Shown here in pieces: positions 27,829 to 36,352 of a stretch of DNA of 64,000 nucleotides. The position numbers and the translations under genes were made by a program. Source of the DNA: Oscillospiraceae bacterium (GTDB lineage: Bacteria > Bacillota > Clostridia > Oscillospirales > SIG627). The stretch lies in assembly GCA_034925865.1 (NCBI GenBank), contig JAYFRN010000012.1, positions 1 to 64,000 on the forward strand, read 5' to 3'. A model generated the notes under the pieces. That model worked only from the letters and a program-made list of their open reading frames with translations. It did no database searches and was not told the origin of the DNA. Within the stretch, counting starts at the first letter, position 1; every line of letters starts with the position of its first letter.

Positions 27829-27837
27829 AGAATCGAT

Positions 27838-27862
27838 AAGGACCCTTTTGAAAAGGGTCCTT
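27838..27862. terminator. Strong hairpin terminator between convergent genes
   Basis: AAGGACCCTTTT and AAAAGGGTCCTT form a near-perfect stem with a tiny loop. It lies between genes ending at 27828 (+) and 27911 (-). The same hairpin sequence recurs at 38897-38922. Confidence 0.85.
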
Positions 27863-27868
27863 AATTTA

Positions 27869-27891
27869 AAGAGGGCGAACGAAGTTCGCCT
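27869..27891. repeat. Family E palindrome, copy 1
   Basis: GGGCGAAC-GAA-GTTCGCC is a perfect short palindrome followed by TCTACATATTTT. A related palindrome with the same trailing CTACA-T-rich sequence occurs at 42033-42060. It is next to the terminator at 27838. Confidence 0.6.
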
Positions 27892-27910
27892 CTACATATT
27901 TTATGGTATC

Positions 27911-28771
27911 TTATATTTTTTTCGGGCTTGTCCATGCGAAAAGCCCGCTTTTATCGCAGACCTCCGCGCGCACAAACGAATCCTGCGGCTTTATGACAAA
28001 TTCCGCCGCCGTAGCTTCGCGCCGTCCGATCCGCGCGGTAGTATCCGCGTTCCAGAACGAGGCGCTGTAAAACTGTATGTATTCTGCGTCTGCGCTTACG
28101 CTGTATTTCCCGCCGAAAACCTTTTCCTCCGATATTACCGGACCCTGAGTCGCGTAAAAGCGCCCGGCTTTGACCGCGTCCAATATCGATTTTCCGGTCA
28201 GCTCCTCCGCATTTACATATATGAATCCGCGGAACAGCTCCTCATTGTAATAATGTGTGTCGTCGGAAGCGAAAAGCGGCAGCAGGCATCCTGCTTTTGC
28301 CGCGAGATCAAGTGTTGTCCCCGAATACGGACGCGCCGAAAACGGATATCCCGATACAGAGTTGTATATTTCCGCCCCCGCCAGCCCGTTCAGGGAAGCG
28401 ATAAATTCCGGCGTGTTCAGCGACCATGCCGGATGAGCGAGTATAGCGGCTCCGCCGGCGGCGTTTATCGCGTCGATTATCTCCTGAACAGAGGAGTTTC
28501 TGTCCAATTGTGGCATATATTCCATGCCCGCTCCGACTATATGCGTCATTTGCGGATTGAAGGTGTGAAATTCGCAGCCGGATATAATTGTCAATCCGTC
28601 CGCTTCACAGCCGCTATAAAACTCCCAGTGATCAGTTATCGAAATAAAATCATATCCTTTTTCCCTGTATATGCGCGCCGCCTCCTCGGGGGCTTTTCTT
28701 CCGTCGCTGAGCGTCGTGTGCATATGAAGGTTCCCCTTGAACCATTTGCGTCCGTTTTTGTCTGTATACAT
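27911..28771 (-). CDS. PHP-domain metal-dependent phosphoesterase-like protein
   Basis: 286 residues. The PHP motifs are clear: GNLHMHTTLSDG near residues 13-24, FISITDHWEF near 43-52, and later metal-ligand histidines in GCEFHTF, AHPAW and SDDTHYYNEE. This is the CehA/McbA-like kind of PHP protein rather than a DNA polymerase subunit. No signal peptide is seen, so it should be cytoplasmic. The substrate is unknown, possibly a phosphate or ester hydrolysis. AAGGGGAAG lies a few bases before the ATG. A family A repeat starts 12 bases upstream of the gene. Confidence 0.86.
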   Translation of the reverse strand: MYTDKNGRKWFKGNLHMHTTLSDGRKAPEEAARIYREKGYDFISITDHWEFYSGCEADGLTIISGCEFHTFNPQMTHIVGAGMEYMPQLDRNSSVQEIIDAINAAGGAAILAHPAWSLNTPEFIASLNGLAGAEIYNSVSGYPFSARPYSGTTLDLAAKAGCLLPLFASDDTHYYNEELFRGFIYVNAEELTGKSILDAVKAGRFYATQGPVISEEKVFGGKYSVSADAEYIQFYSASFWNADTTARIGRREATAAEFVIKPQDSFVRAEVCDKSGLFAWTSPKKI

Positions 28772-28782
28772 TTTCTTCCCCT

Positions 28783-28887
28783 TTAATAATTAAACGGCAA
28801 TTAAATAATCCTTGTCTTTAAAAGAAAAGCCCGTATATAAGAGTTTTTCTCATATAGCGGTCATTATTTAATTGCCGGGTTTATAAC
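28783..28887. repeat. Family A palindromic repeat, copy 2
   Basis: Inverted ends AACGGCAATTAAATAA and TTATTTAATTGCCGGGTT enclose an AGAAAAGCCCGTATATAAGA middle that itself folds. This copy covers the last eight codons of mtaB (stop at 28864), so the repeat is partly coding. Confidence 0.85.
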
Positions 28888-30183
28888 ATAATCCGGATCA
28901 AAGATAAATTCGCGTATCTCTCCGACCGTGTCGCGGTTTTGGCGTGGCAAAGATACATATATATAATTCTCCGTATGACCGAATGACTTTCCTTCGGAGA
29001 GCTTTTCGATAAGCATTCGGGCATTTTCCCCGGTCTGAGAATTGACGAACCGTTTTCTGGTTTCAGAATGCAAAGCGGCAAGCTCGTCACAGCGAGCTTT
29101 CTTTATCTCTGCCGGTATCTGACCGTCCATTGCGGCGGCGGCGGTATTCCTGCGGGGTGAATACGGGAAAATATGCGCGTTAAGCAGCTGACCTTTCTCG
29201 CAGACTTCGTATGTATCGTGAAAATCCCCGTCGGTTTCGCCGGGAAATCCACATATGATATCGGCCGAAATCGCAGCGTTCGTATAAAATGACCGGATAA
29301 GCGCGAAAGCCTCGAGTATACGGGCCTTGTCATAGCCGCGCCGCATGCTCTCAAGCACGCGTGAGCTCCCGCTTTGAACCGAAAGGTGAAAATGCGGCAT
29401 GATTTTATCGTTTAAAACGAGCGAGGATACGAATTCACGCGTTATTAGAGACGGATTCAGAGAGCCGAAGCGTATCCGCTCAACGCCGGATATTTTCGAT
29501 ATTTTTTCCGCGATGCGGCAGAGCGAATTTTTTTCTCCGGAATCCACGCCGTATGCGCCGACCTCTATGCCAGTAAGGACGATTTCCTTATATCCGTTGG
29601 CGGCAAGACGCCCCACTTCCGCGAGCGTATCCGCTTCCGGCCTGGACCGAACGCGTCCGCGTACAAAAGGAACATAGCAATAGCTGCAAAAGCTGTCGCA
29701 GCCGTCCTCAATTTTCACATACGCGCGGACATGCTCGCTTTCGGATATGCCTGTTTCTTCGTATCCGCGAACCGAGGATATCGGAGAAACCGCGTATCCC
29801 TCCGCCTTGCCTGATTCAAGCATTGACATAAGCCTGTCGGGAAGAGAGGCTTTTCCCGCGTTGCCGCAGAAAAAATCGATCCCTTTCATAGCTTCGAGCG
29901 TGGGGCGAAGCGCGCCCTGCACATAGCATCCGGCAGCGGCCGCTATGCAGCGCCTGCCTTTTTTCCGCTCATCTCCCGCAAGCGCGGCCGCGCGCCGTAT
30001 TGCCTGGCGGCATTTCCTGTCGCTTTCCGCGGTCACGGTGCATGTGTTGACCAGATATATGTCACACCCCGGTTCCAATCCGACGATTTCAAATCCGGCG
30101 GCTTTGAACCTTTCCGCAAAATAATCAGATTCGTATTGATTTACTCTGCATCCGAGAGTCGTCAGTCCGACTTTTTTGGTCAT
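28864..30183 (-). CDS. mtaB: tRNA t6A37 methylthiotransferase
   Basis: MtaB adds a methylthio group to t6A at position 37 of tRNAs that read ANN codons, giving ms2t6A. The product (439 residues) begins MTKKVGLTTLGCRVNQYESDYF (UPF0004 domain with its first cluster cysteine), has the radical-SAM cysteines in DGCDSFCSYCYVPFVRGR near residues 152-165, and a C-terminal TRAM-like region. I prefer the ATG at 30183 over 30204, because only the former matches the family N-terminus, although its GGAAAGG is twelve bases away. The final residues (INPAIK) are encoded by a family A repeat. Confidence 0.92.
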   Translation of the reverse strand: MTKKVGLTTLGCRVNQYESDYFAERFKAAGFEIVGLEPGCDIYLVNTCTVTAESDRKCRQAIRRAAALAGDERKKGRRCIAAAAGCYVQGALRPTLEAMKGIDFFCGNAGKASLPDRLMSMLESGKAEGYAVSPISSVRGYEETGISESEHVRAYVKIEDGCDSFCSYCYVPFVRGRVRSRPEADTLAEVGRLAANGYKEIVLTGIEVGAYGVDSGEKNSLCRIAEKISKISGVERIRFGSLNPSLITREFVSSLVLNDKIMPHFHLSVQSGSSRVLESMRRGYDKARILEAFALIRSFYTNAAISADIICGFPGETDGDFHDTYEVCEKGQLLNAHIFPYSPRRNTAAAAMDGQIPAEIKKARCDELAALHSETRKRFVNSQTGENARMLIEKLSEGKSFGHTENYIYVSLPRQNRDTVGEIREFIFDPDYVINPAIK

Positions 30184-30202
30184 ATTTTGACTCTGCCTTT
30201 CC

Positions 30203-30308
30203 ATTATTAAAACGGCATTTAAATAAGTCGTTTTATTAGAGAGAAAAGCCCATATACAAGAGTCTTTTCTCTCTTTTAGCGGTAATTATTTAATTGCCGA
30301 GTTAATAA
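30203..30308. repeat. Family A palindromic repeat, copy 3
   Basis: Begins ATTATTAAAACGGCATTTAA and ends TTATTTAATTGCCGAGTTAA, an inverted pair. Inside, GAGAGAAAAG and CTTTTCTCTC form a ten-base inner stem. It fills the space between the YkgJ-like gene (ending 30321) and mtaB. Confidence 0.88.
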
Positions 30309-30320
30309 AGTGATTATCTT

Positions 30321-30890
30321 TCAGACTTGTGTACCAAAACCCATCCTTTCGGAAAAGCGCTCCATCTCGTCGATAAATTCGGTCGCGGACGCGAAATAAG
30401 ACGCGAATTCCTTTTCCTCGCACAACAGCCCGGTCGCAAATCTGACATTGCGTTTGAAAGAAAGAGAGACCCTTTCGTTTCCCGCCACGATAGGACACAT
30501 GCGCTTTCCGCGCGGATCCATAACGAGCTTGATCATAAATCTCCCGTATCCCACCGGTATGACCCTGGGAAACAGCGGGAATATTCGGCACCAGAACGGA
30601 CGTATATGCCGAAAATCGTGACATGCGATTTCTTCATCACATTTGCAGATCAGAGAATTGGTTACGCTTCCGTCCTCATTTTCATATTGCTTTACTTCAA
30701 AAAATTCTTTATATGGGAATTCCGGATCGGTATAGTACAGATGCTCGTAGGGCAAAAGCCAAACCTCTCCGTCGCCGCGGCAGCAGGCGCCGGAACAAAG
30801 AGCTCCGCAGTCGTATCTGCGCGGCGTCGCGGCGGACATCAGCTTCCTCGCTTTCAGAACGAGCGCAAGCAATTCATCGTTATTATTCAT
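30321..30890 (-). CDS. YkgJ-like cysteine-cluster protein
   Basis: 189 residues from the ATG at 30890, seven bases after the obgE stop. Cysteine motifs CGALCSGACCRG near residues 23-34, CKCDEEIACHDF near 77-88, FWCRIFP near 93-99 and a later RMCPIV resemble the YkgJ/Fe-S or zinc-chelating cysteine-cluster family. Metal binding is inferred; the function in cells is unknown. Its place behind obgE suggests co-transcription with the ribosome-assembly operon. The frame is open further upstream inside obgE, but that part looks like a shadow of obgE. Confidence 0.78.
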   Translation of the reverse strand: MNNNDELLALVLKARKLMSAATPRRYDCGALCSGACCRGDGEVWLLPYEHLYYTDPEFPYKEFFEVKQYENEDGSVTNSLICKCDEEIACHDFRHIRPFWCRIFPLFPRVIPVGYGRFMIKLVMDPRGKRMCPIVAGNERVSLSFKRNVRFATGLLCEEKEFASYFASATEFIDEMERFSERMGFGTQV

Positions 30891-30897
30891 ATTCTGC

Positions 30898-32172
30898 TTA
30901 ATAAACAAATTCAAATTCAAAGCCGCAGACGGAGACAGTGTCGCCCTCTTTGACTCCTTTTTTCTCGAGCGCGTCGATGATTCCGTCATTCTTTATCACC
31001 TTTTCAAAATAGGAAAGGCTTTCGCGGTCGTATATGTCAAGCGACTGGACAATTCTTTCAAGCTTCTTTCCTTCTACGACATATACTCCGTTTTCATTAA
31101 TAACAGTAAAGGAGCTGTCGAGCGAGACAGTTTCGGATTCCTCGGTCAGCTCAGGCTCATATTCCTTCATCGGAGGAGTGCTTTTCAAAAGCTCCGCTAT
31201 TTTAGGTATGAAGCCGTCAAGCCCATCATGTGTATAGGCGGAAACAAAAATCAGATCATATCCGTTGTCGGCGCAGAATTCGGCGAGCTTGTTTTTGTTT
31301 GATAAATTTTCTTCGGTGATAAGATCGCATTTGTTCGCGCATATGAGCTGTTTACGGTTTATAAGCTGGGGATCGTATTTAATAAGCTCCTCATTGATCG
31401 CCTTTAAATCGGAAACGGGATCTCTTCCTTCGCTGCCCGCGGCGTCGACGACATGCACAAGAAGACGGCAGCGGTCGATATGGCGCAGGAATTCAAGACC
31501 GAGCCCAGCTCCTTCCGAAGCGCCCTCAATAAGCCCGGGGATATCCGCCATAACAAATGTGCCGCCGGGATATTCACATACTCCGAGTACAGGCGAAAGA
31601 GTGGTGAAATGATAATCGGCGATTTTCGGGTGCGCGGAGCTGGACAGCGAAAGCAGCGTCGACTTTCCGACATTGGGAAAGCCGATGAGACCGACATCCG
31701 CCAACATTTTCAACTCGAGAGTAAGCTGCCGTTCGCCGCCCTTTAGTCCGGGACGCGCAAACCGCGGAATCTGACGCGTCGGGGTGGCAAAATGCTTGTT
31801 GCCCCATCCGCCGCGTCCGCCCTTCGCGGCGACAAAGCGCCCGTTGGAGGAAATATCGAATAATATTTTTCCGGTGGCTTTATCTCGGATTATGGTTCCG
31901 GGCGGCACAGGGATCACGATATCTGCGCCATTTTTGCCATGAAATTTTTCCGTCATTCCGTTTTCGCCGTTTTCGGCAAGAAATTTATGACGATATTTGA
32001 ATTTTATAAGTGTATTCTCGCCCTTTTCAACCTCGAAAATGACGCTTCCGCCGTTTCCGCCGTCGCCGCCGCTGGGTCCGCCCTTGGCGACATATTTTTC
32101 GCGGTGGAAAGCGACGCATCCGTTTCCGCCGTCGCCGGCCTTTATATATATATCACTTTTATCTATAAACAT
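30898..32172 (-). CDS. obgE: Ribosome-assembly GTPase Obg
   Basis: 424 residues from the ATG at 32172 (AGGAG five bases upstream). The N-terminal Obg fold is glycine-rich (IYIKAGDGGNGCVAFHREKYV; KGGRGGWGNKHFATPTRQ). The GTPase domain has GFPNVGKSTLLS, the switch region YHFTTLSPVLG, DIPGLIEGA and NKCD. A C-terminal OCT domain ends CGFEFEFVY. ObgE binds GTP and works in late assembly of the large subunit and stress control. It lies after rpmA and is the fourth gene of the rplU operon. A longer frame back to 32277 has no matching family sequence. Confidence 0.96.
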   Translation of the reverse strand: MFIDKSDIYIKAGDGGNGCVAFHREKYVAKGGPSGGDGGNGGSVIFEVEKGENTLIKFKYRHKFLAENGENGMTEKFHGKNGADIVIPVPPGTIIRDKATGKILFDISSNGRFVAAKGGRGGWGNKHFATPTRQIPRFARPGLKGGERQLTLELKMLADVGLIGFPNVGKSTLLSLSSSAHPKIADYHFTTLSPVLGVCEYPGGTFVMADIPGLIEGASEGAGLGLEFLRHIDRCRLLVHVVDAAGSEGRDPVSDLKAINEELIKYDPQLINRKQLICANKCDLITEENLSNKNKLAEFCADNGYDLIFVSAYTHDGLDGFIPKIAELLKSTPPMKEYEPELTEESETVSLDSSFTVINENGVYVVEGKKLERIVQSLDIYDRESLSYFEKVIKNDGIIDALEKKGVKEGDTVSVCGFEFEFVY

Positions 32173-32332
32173 ATTTTCTCCTGCGCCGGACTGATTGCCG
32201 CCGGCAAAGCAATAAAAAAACGGACGTTCCGAAAGGCGCGCAGCGCGATCGCTGGCGTCCCCGGAAACATCCGTCAAGCCGCATATACGGGCGGGAGACC
32301 CGCCGCAAAGCCCGGATCACCGGGGATTGCAT

Positions 32333-32611
32333 TTATTTTGCGTAAACGCTGACTCTCTTTTTTCCGCCGACGGCATGTTCGAATTTTACAACGCCGTCAA
32401 TGGTGGCAAAGAGTGTGTAGTCAGTGCCGCATCCGACATTTACGCCGGGATGAATATGGGTTCCTCTCTGTCTCACGATTATGTTTCCGGCGAGACAGGG
32501 CTGCCCGTCCGCTCTTTTGACGCCGAGTCTTTTCGATTCGGAATCTCTGCCGTTTTTGGTGGAGCCGACACCTTTTTTATGTGCAAAAAATTGCAAGCTT
32601 AACTTCAGCAT
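32333..32611 (-). CDS. rpmA: 50S ribosomal protein L27, N-terminally extended
   Basis: 92 residues beginning [21 protein letters not shown]. The extra LKLSLQFF segment before AHKKG is the Firmicutes extension that the cysteine protease Prp removes; the prp gene is immediately upstream. AAAGGA is eight bases before the ATG. L27 sits by the peptidyl-transferase centre. The 160 bases between its stop and obgE contain no gene. Confidence 0.97.
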   Translation of the reverse strand: MLKLSLQFFAHKKGVGSTKNGRDSESKRLGVKRADGQPCLAGNIIVRQRGTHIHPGVNVGCGTDYTLFATIDGVVKFEHAVGGKKRVSVYAK

Positions 32612-32626
32612 GGTTTTATTCCTTTC

Positions 32627-32953
32627 TTATATATCGGATTTAACGCGGAGATTTTTCGGATGATCCTCCGATAAAGCACGGAGCTGATCGTAAAATCCGG
32701 TTAAAACGCCGTATACCGCCTCGTTCTCCGCTGGGGCGGCAAGCGCGAAAATCAGAAGCGGAATCGTTTCATCCTGCTTCGTTTCCGCGGCGGCGCCGAA
32801 GATCCCGGTAGATGTATTGATGACAAGCATCGCCATGGCGCTGACCGCCGCGCAGAGGATGTCCGCGCCCGCCTCGGCAAGGCCGGAGTGACCGCGCAGC
32901 TCAAAGCCGCGTATTTTCCCGTCGCCGTAATGCCGGAAGGTTGCCGTTATCAT
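32627..32953 (-). CDS. prp: Ribosomal-processing cysteine protease Prp
   Basis: 108 residues with the family hallmarks: GHSGLAEAGADILCAAVSAM, in which the His (near 21) and Cys (near 34) are the catalytic pair. Prp cuts the N-terminal extension off L27, and the L27 encoded next has exactly that extension. The gene lies between rplU and rpmA, the usual Firmicutes order, 15 bases from rpmA. AAGG lies eight bases before the ATG. Confidence 0.95.
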   Translation of the reverse strand: MITATFRHYGDGKIRGFELRGHSGLAEAGADILCAAVSAMAMLVINTSTGIFGAAAETKQDETIPLLIFALAAPAENEAVYGVLTGFYDQLRALSEDHPKNLRVKSDI

Positions 32954-32965
32954 GACATATACCTT

Positions 32966-33280
32966 TTATTTTGCGGAAATGGTCGCTATCTGCACCTTTG
33001 TATAGGGCTGTCTGTGACCCTGCTTCTTCTTTTCGTTCTTTTTGGATTTGTACTTAATAATATAGATCTTCTTGTTTTTTCCGTTTTTAACCACATTGGC
33101 GGTAACGGTGGCTCCGGCGACGGTGGGTGCGCCGATAACTGTGCCGTTGTTGTCGGAATAAACCAAAATCTCGTCAAAGGTGACCGTTTCACCCTCGTTG
33201 ACGTTCATCTTTTCCAGGAAAACGATGTCGCCCTCCTGAACCTTGTACTGCTTTCCGCAAGCTGTGAATACTGCAAACAC
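32966..33280 (-). CDS. rplU: 50S ribosomal protein L21
   Basis: 104 residues starting (GTG) MFAVFTACGKQYKVQEGD, with KNKKIYIIKYKSKKN and the RQPYTKVQI end typical of L21. The GTG at 33280 has GAGAGG eight bases upstream; a GTG at 33289 would touch that site and is rejected. It is the first gene of the rplU-prp-rpmA-obgE operon, with a promoter at 33367-33396 and a structured leader between. Confidence 0.95.
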   Translation of the reverse strand: MFAVFTACGKQYKVQEGDIVFLEKMNVNEGETVTFDEILVYSDNNGTVIGAPTVAGATVTANVVKNGKNKKIYIIKYKSKKNEKKKQGHRQPYTKVQIATISAK

Positions 33281-33284
33281 GAAA

Positions 33285-33362
33285 AGCACCTCTCTTTCAA
33301 CATAAGGCTCGCTGCCGTCGGGTAGTCTTCACAGACGTTTGCGACCCACAACACGCGGCAAT
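33285..33362 (-). ncRNA. Probable L21 leader RNA
   Basis: The transcribed 5' region before rplU contains GGGTCGCAAACGTCTGTGAA then GACTACCCGACGG, with GGGT/ACCC and similar short pairings. Its sequence and location resemble the L21 leader family of Firmicutes, which is thought to mediate feedback by L21. I call it from memory of the consensus; a covariance-model search would settle it. Confidence 0.6.
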
Positions 33363-33366
33363 TTAC

Positions 33367-33396
33367 ATTATAACATCGGATTTATCTTATTGTCAA
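33367..33396 (-). promoter_or_regulatory. Promoter of the rplU operon
   Basis: Minus strand TTGACA (33396-33391) and TATAAT (33372-33367), 18 bases apart, both perfect consensus hexamers. The -35 box overlaps the stop codon of the upstream cca gene. Confidence 0.85.
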
Positions 33397-34607
33397 GTGT
33401 TATTTATTATATTATTTCCGGTTTTACGGTAATCAGCAAATATTTTTTTCATGATTTCATCGTGTTCGTTTGCAACTTCTCCGGAAGCCACAAGATTAAG
33501 CGCATGTCTGAGCGCGCGGCCGATATCCGAGCCCGAAAGCCGTGATGAAAAATCCTCGCCTCTGACCGCGAGGGTATCAAGCGAAACGCATCTTCCGGAT
33601 GCTCTGCACGAATTGTAAAGCGACATATCCGCTGTTTTCCCCGACACCGCGGCGGATAATTTTATCGCGTCGCCGACAATATCCGCTCCATGCGAAGCGA
33701 ACGCGAGATACATTGAGGCTTCGTCTTCCGGGGTTTTGTCAGGATATGACAGTGTTTTAACCGCGCCGTCGATCAATCTCCGCTCAAATTTAAGCGAGCG
33801 CATGGCGATAAAAACTTCGTCCGGCGAAAGCCGGCACATCAATGCCGCCATGGCAAGCGAAAGAGGCGGCACGCCGTCTGAGTATAAAAATTTAAGGCAA
33901 GCCGCGGACGCGCCGGGGAGGATCACATTTATTATGTCAATATAATTTTCTATAACTGAGAGCGCAGATGGAAAAAGCAGCAGGGAGCAAAGCTCCGCCG
34001 TAATGCGTTCGGATGAAATCCGCCTTAAAAGCCCGGACATGACGCGAGCGGCGCGCGCCGTGTCTTTTTCTATATAAAAATCAAGCTTTGCCGCAAAGCG
34101 CAGAGCGCGCATTATTCTGAGCGCGTCCTCCGAAAATCTTTCTTCCGGATCTCCTATGCACTTTATTATACACGCCTTTATATCGGCAAGCCCGCCGAAC
34201 ATATCTGTCACTTCATAATCGGGCGGCGCGGCGCAAAGCGCGTTTATCGTAAAATCACGCCTTGAAAGATCGTCCGAAAGGCGGCGGGAAAAGATCACCT
34301 CGTCGGGATGACGACAGTCGGAATACTTCCCATCTGTCCGGTATGTCGTTATTTCAAAGCTTTTTCCGTCCGCGACGACTGAAACTGTTCCGTGAGACAT
34401 CCCCACGGTGAAGGTTTTGAACGCCGAAAAGACCCGGCATACATCCTCCGGCGCGGCGGAGGTGGTTATATCGTAATCATGTGGGAAAGCGCCCATTGCG
34501 CAGTCTCTCACGCATCCGCCGACAAAAAAGGCTTCATATCCTCCGGAGCGGAGCAGCTCGATGATTCTGACAGCCGTGTCTGTGAAAAAGCGCGGATCAA
34601 GCTTCAT
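33393..34607 (-). CDS. cca: CCA tRNA nucleotidyltransferase
   Basis: 404 residues. The class II nucleotidyltransferase head has FFVGGCVRDCAMGAFPHDYDIT (GG and DxD metal site) near residues 26-48, then DFTINALCAAPP and the SEDALRIMRALRFAAKL block near 155-175. The enzyme adds or repairs the 3' CCA of tRNAs. It starts five bases after the stop of the amino-acid ABC ATPase gene, so it is probably the last gene of that operon. The rplU promoter begins inside its stop codon. Confidence 0.94.
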   Translation of the reverse strand: MKLDPRFFTDTAVRIIELLRSGGYEAFFVGGCVRDCAMGAFPHDYDITTSAAPEDVCRVFSAFKTFTVGMSHGTVSVVADGKSFEITTYRTDGKYSDCRHPDEVIFSRRLSDDLSRRDFTINALCAAPPDYEVTDMFGGLADIKACIIKCIGDPEERFSEDALRIMRALRFAAKLDFYIEKDTARAARVMSGLLRRISSERITAELCSLLLFPSALSVIENYIDIINVILPGASAACLKFLYSDGVPPLSLAMAALMCRLSPDEVFIAMRSLKFERRLIDGAVKTLSYPDKTPEDEASMYLAFASHGADIVGDAIKLSAAVSGKTADMSLYNSCRASGRCVSLDTLAVRGEDFSSRLSGSDIGRALRHALNLVASGEVANEHDEIMKKIFADYRKTGNNIINNT

Positions 34608-34612
34608 AATTA

Positions 34613-35338
34613 TTATAACACCTTGGACAAAAAGTCCTTAAGCCTGGGATTCTGCGGCGCGGAAAAGAATTCGGACGGATTGTTCCGTTCAAGCACGCGT
34701 CCCTCATCCATGAAAAGGACTCTCGTCGCGACCTCTCTGGCAAAGCCCATTTCATGAGTCACGACTATCATCGTCATGCCCTCCCTTGCGAGCTGCCTCA
34801 TCAGGTCAAGCACCTCGCCGACCATTTCCGGGTCGAGTGCGCTGGTCGGTTCGTCAAAAAGCATGACATCCGGGTTCATGGCGAGCGAGCGGATTATGGC
34901 TATTCTCTGTTTCTGACCGCCTGACAGCTGACCAGGGTATGAATCTGCCTTTTCAAACAGTCCGACACGGTTCAAAAGCGAATCCGCCTTGGCGTCCGCC
35001 TCCTCCTGAGTCATTTTTTTAAGTTCGACCGGCGCAAACGTTATGTTTTTCCTTACGGTCATATGCGGGAATAGATTGAAATGCTGAAATACCATTCCCA
35101 TACGCGTACGCACGGCGTTGATATCGACGCCCTTTTTGTTTATGAGCTTGTCTTCAAAATATATTTCGCCGGAGGTAGGCGTTTCCAGAAGGTTCAGACA
35201 GCGCAAAAATGTGCTTTTTCCGCTTCCGGAAGGGCCGACTATGACGACCTTTTCGCCTTTTTCTATCGTTTCGTCTATGCCCCGGAGCACATAGTTATTT
35301 CCGTCGAATGTCTTTTTCAATTCCTTAACGGTTATCAC
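34613..35338 (-). CDS. Polar amino-acid ABC transporter ATP-binding protein (GlnQ type)
   Basis: 241 residues: Walker [10 protein letters not shown] near 32-40, signature LSGGQKQR near 134-141, Walker [14 protein letters not shown] near 152-164, and the H-loop VVTHEMGFA. Length and sequence fit the GlnQ/HisP family. It starts at a GTG (35338) inside the end of the permease gene with AAAGGAGG ten bases upstream, so translation is coupled. With the permease at 35325 and the binding protein at 36353 it makes a complete uptake system. Which amino acid it carries cannot be told. Confidence 0.95.
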   Translation of the reverse strand: MITVKELKKTFDGNNYVLRGIDETIEKGEKVVIVGPSGSGKSTFLRCLNLLETPTSGEIYFEDKLINKKGVDINAVRTRMGMVFQHFNLFPHMTVRKNITFAPVELKKMTQEEADAKADSLLNRVGLFEKADSYPGQLSGGQKQRIAIIRSLAMNPDVMLFDEPTSALDPEMVGEVLDLMRQLAREGMTMIVVTHEMGFAREVATRVLFMDEGRVLERNNPSEFFSAPQNPRLKDFLSKVL

Positions 35339-36056
35339 TTCTGCGCAGCCTCCTTTCGAATCGCTTTAAAAGCTTTGTCAAAATCATTACAAGCACAAGG
35401 TATATAAGCGCGACGACAAGTATCGGGTTCACCGCGTCGTAGGTTGTGTTTTTTATCGCGTTTCCCATTTTGGTCAGATCCTGAACCGCCACATATCCGG
35501 CGATCGAGGTTTCCTTTAGCAGGGCAATCATTTCGTTTCCGATGGCGGGTAATATATTTTTCATCGCCTGCGGAAGCACGATGCTCTTCATCGTCTGAGA
35601 GGTGCTCAGACCCAGCGAGCGTCCTGCTTCGGCCTGTCCTTTGTCAACGGACATGATCCCGCTGCGGATTATCTCCGCCGTGTACGCGCCGGAGTTTATG
35701 CCGAAAGTTATGATCGCGACCGGTATGCCGTCTCTTGCCGACACGAATATAATGAAAAACGAAATCATCAGCTGAACGGTGACAGGGGTGCCCCTGATCA
35801 CCGTCAGATAAATATTGCATATCGCTTCCGGCAAACGCAGCCTTTTGTTTGAAACGGCGGCTACCTTTACAAGCGCGACGAGCGTGCCTATAACAAGACC
35901 GATCATGAGAGCGCCGACGGTTATTATCAGGGTTTTTCCAAGCCCGTCGAGTATCCACTCGTACCTCGAATCTACGATGAAGGTATTATAAAGCTTGTCG
36001 CCCCAGGCGGCGAAAAAATGCGCTATTGCGTTGAAAATTACTTTTATTGTCTCCAT
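35325..36056 (-). CDS. Polar amino-acid ABC transporter permease
   Basis: 243 residues with several membrane helices and the HisM/GlnP pattern: [23 protein letters not shown], then [37 protein letters not shown], the EAA loop that docks with the ATPase. The ATG at 36056 has AAAGGA ten bases upstream. It is separated from the binding-protein gene (36353) by a terminator and a family B repeat, so it may be expressed at a lower level. Confidence 0.95.
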   Translation of the reverse strand: METIKVIFNAIAHFFAAWGDKLYNTFIVDSRYEWILDGLGKTLIITVGALMIGLVIGTLVALVKVAAVSNKRLRLPEAICNIYLTVIRGTPVTVQLMISFFIIFVSARDGIPVAIITFGINSGAYTAEIIRSGIMSVDKGQAEAGRSLGLSTSQTMKSIVLPQAMKNILPAIGNEMIALLKETSIAGYVAVQDLTKMGNAIKNTTYDAVNPILVVALIYLVLVMILTKLLKRFERRLRRSDNR

Positions 36057-36123
36057 TTTCGGACAATCCTTTCCTGCGCGCCAAATCCCGGTAATGCGTC
36101 CGGAAAAAGAACATAAAACAAAT

Positions 36124-36283
36124 AATGTCTACTGAATAATGCCGTTTTCGAACGACATGGTTTTAGCAGGTGAAAAACCAGCCAAAACCTACGGTATCCA
36201 TTGATTGCCGTCTGTTTTGAACAATCATTATTTTTATAAATTTCTTACTGTCGTATGTGTTTTATGATTGTTCAGCAGATATA
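36124..36283 (-). repeat. Family B MITE-like element, copy 2
   Basis: Roughly 160 bases with inverted ends AATGTCTACTGAATAAT and ATTGTTCAGCAGATAT (14 of 17 pairs). Reversed, it matches the element at 23112-23257 over both ends and the centre (AACAATCATAAAACACATAC; TCAATGGATACCG). This copy carries an extra hairpin of GGTTTT and AAAACC around a GAAA loop at about 36159-36189. It lies inside the amino-acid ABC operon. Confidence 0.72.
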
Positions 36284-36284
36284 A

Positions 36285-36341
36285 AATAAAAAACGGCAGC
36301 CGGCGGCTTTTACGGTTTATACCGCAGCCGTCCGGTTGCCG
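36285..36341 (-). terminator. Terminator between binding-protein and permease genes
   Basis: On the minus strand CGGCAACCGGACGGCTGCGG pairs with CCGTAAAAGCCGCCGGCTGCCG nearly throughout, followed by TTTTTTATTTT. It begins a dozen bases after the binding-protein stop. It probably sets a high ratio of binding protein to transporter. Confidence 0.85.
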
Positions 36342-36352
36342 TCAGGGTATTA

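Noticed and set aside
30286-30624. A 112-codon minus-strand frame overlapping the YkgJ-like gene
   Set aside because: It is in another frame of a gene with clear cysteine motifs, and its end lies in a family A repeat.
32173-32277. A 35-codon upstream extension of ObgE
   Set aside because: Not Obg-like, and AGGAG is correctly spaced from the ATG at 32172.
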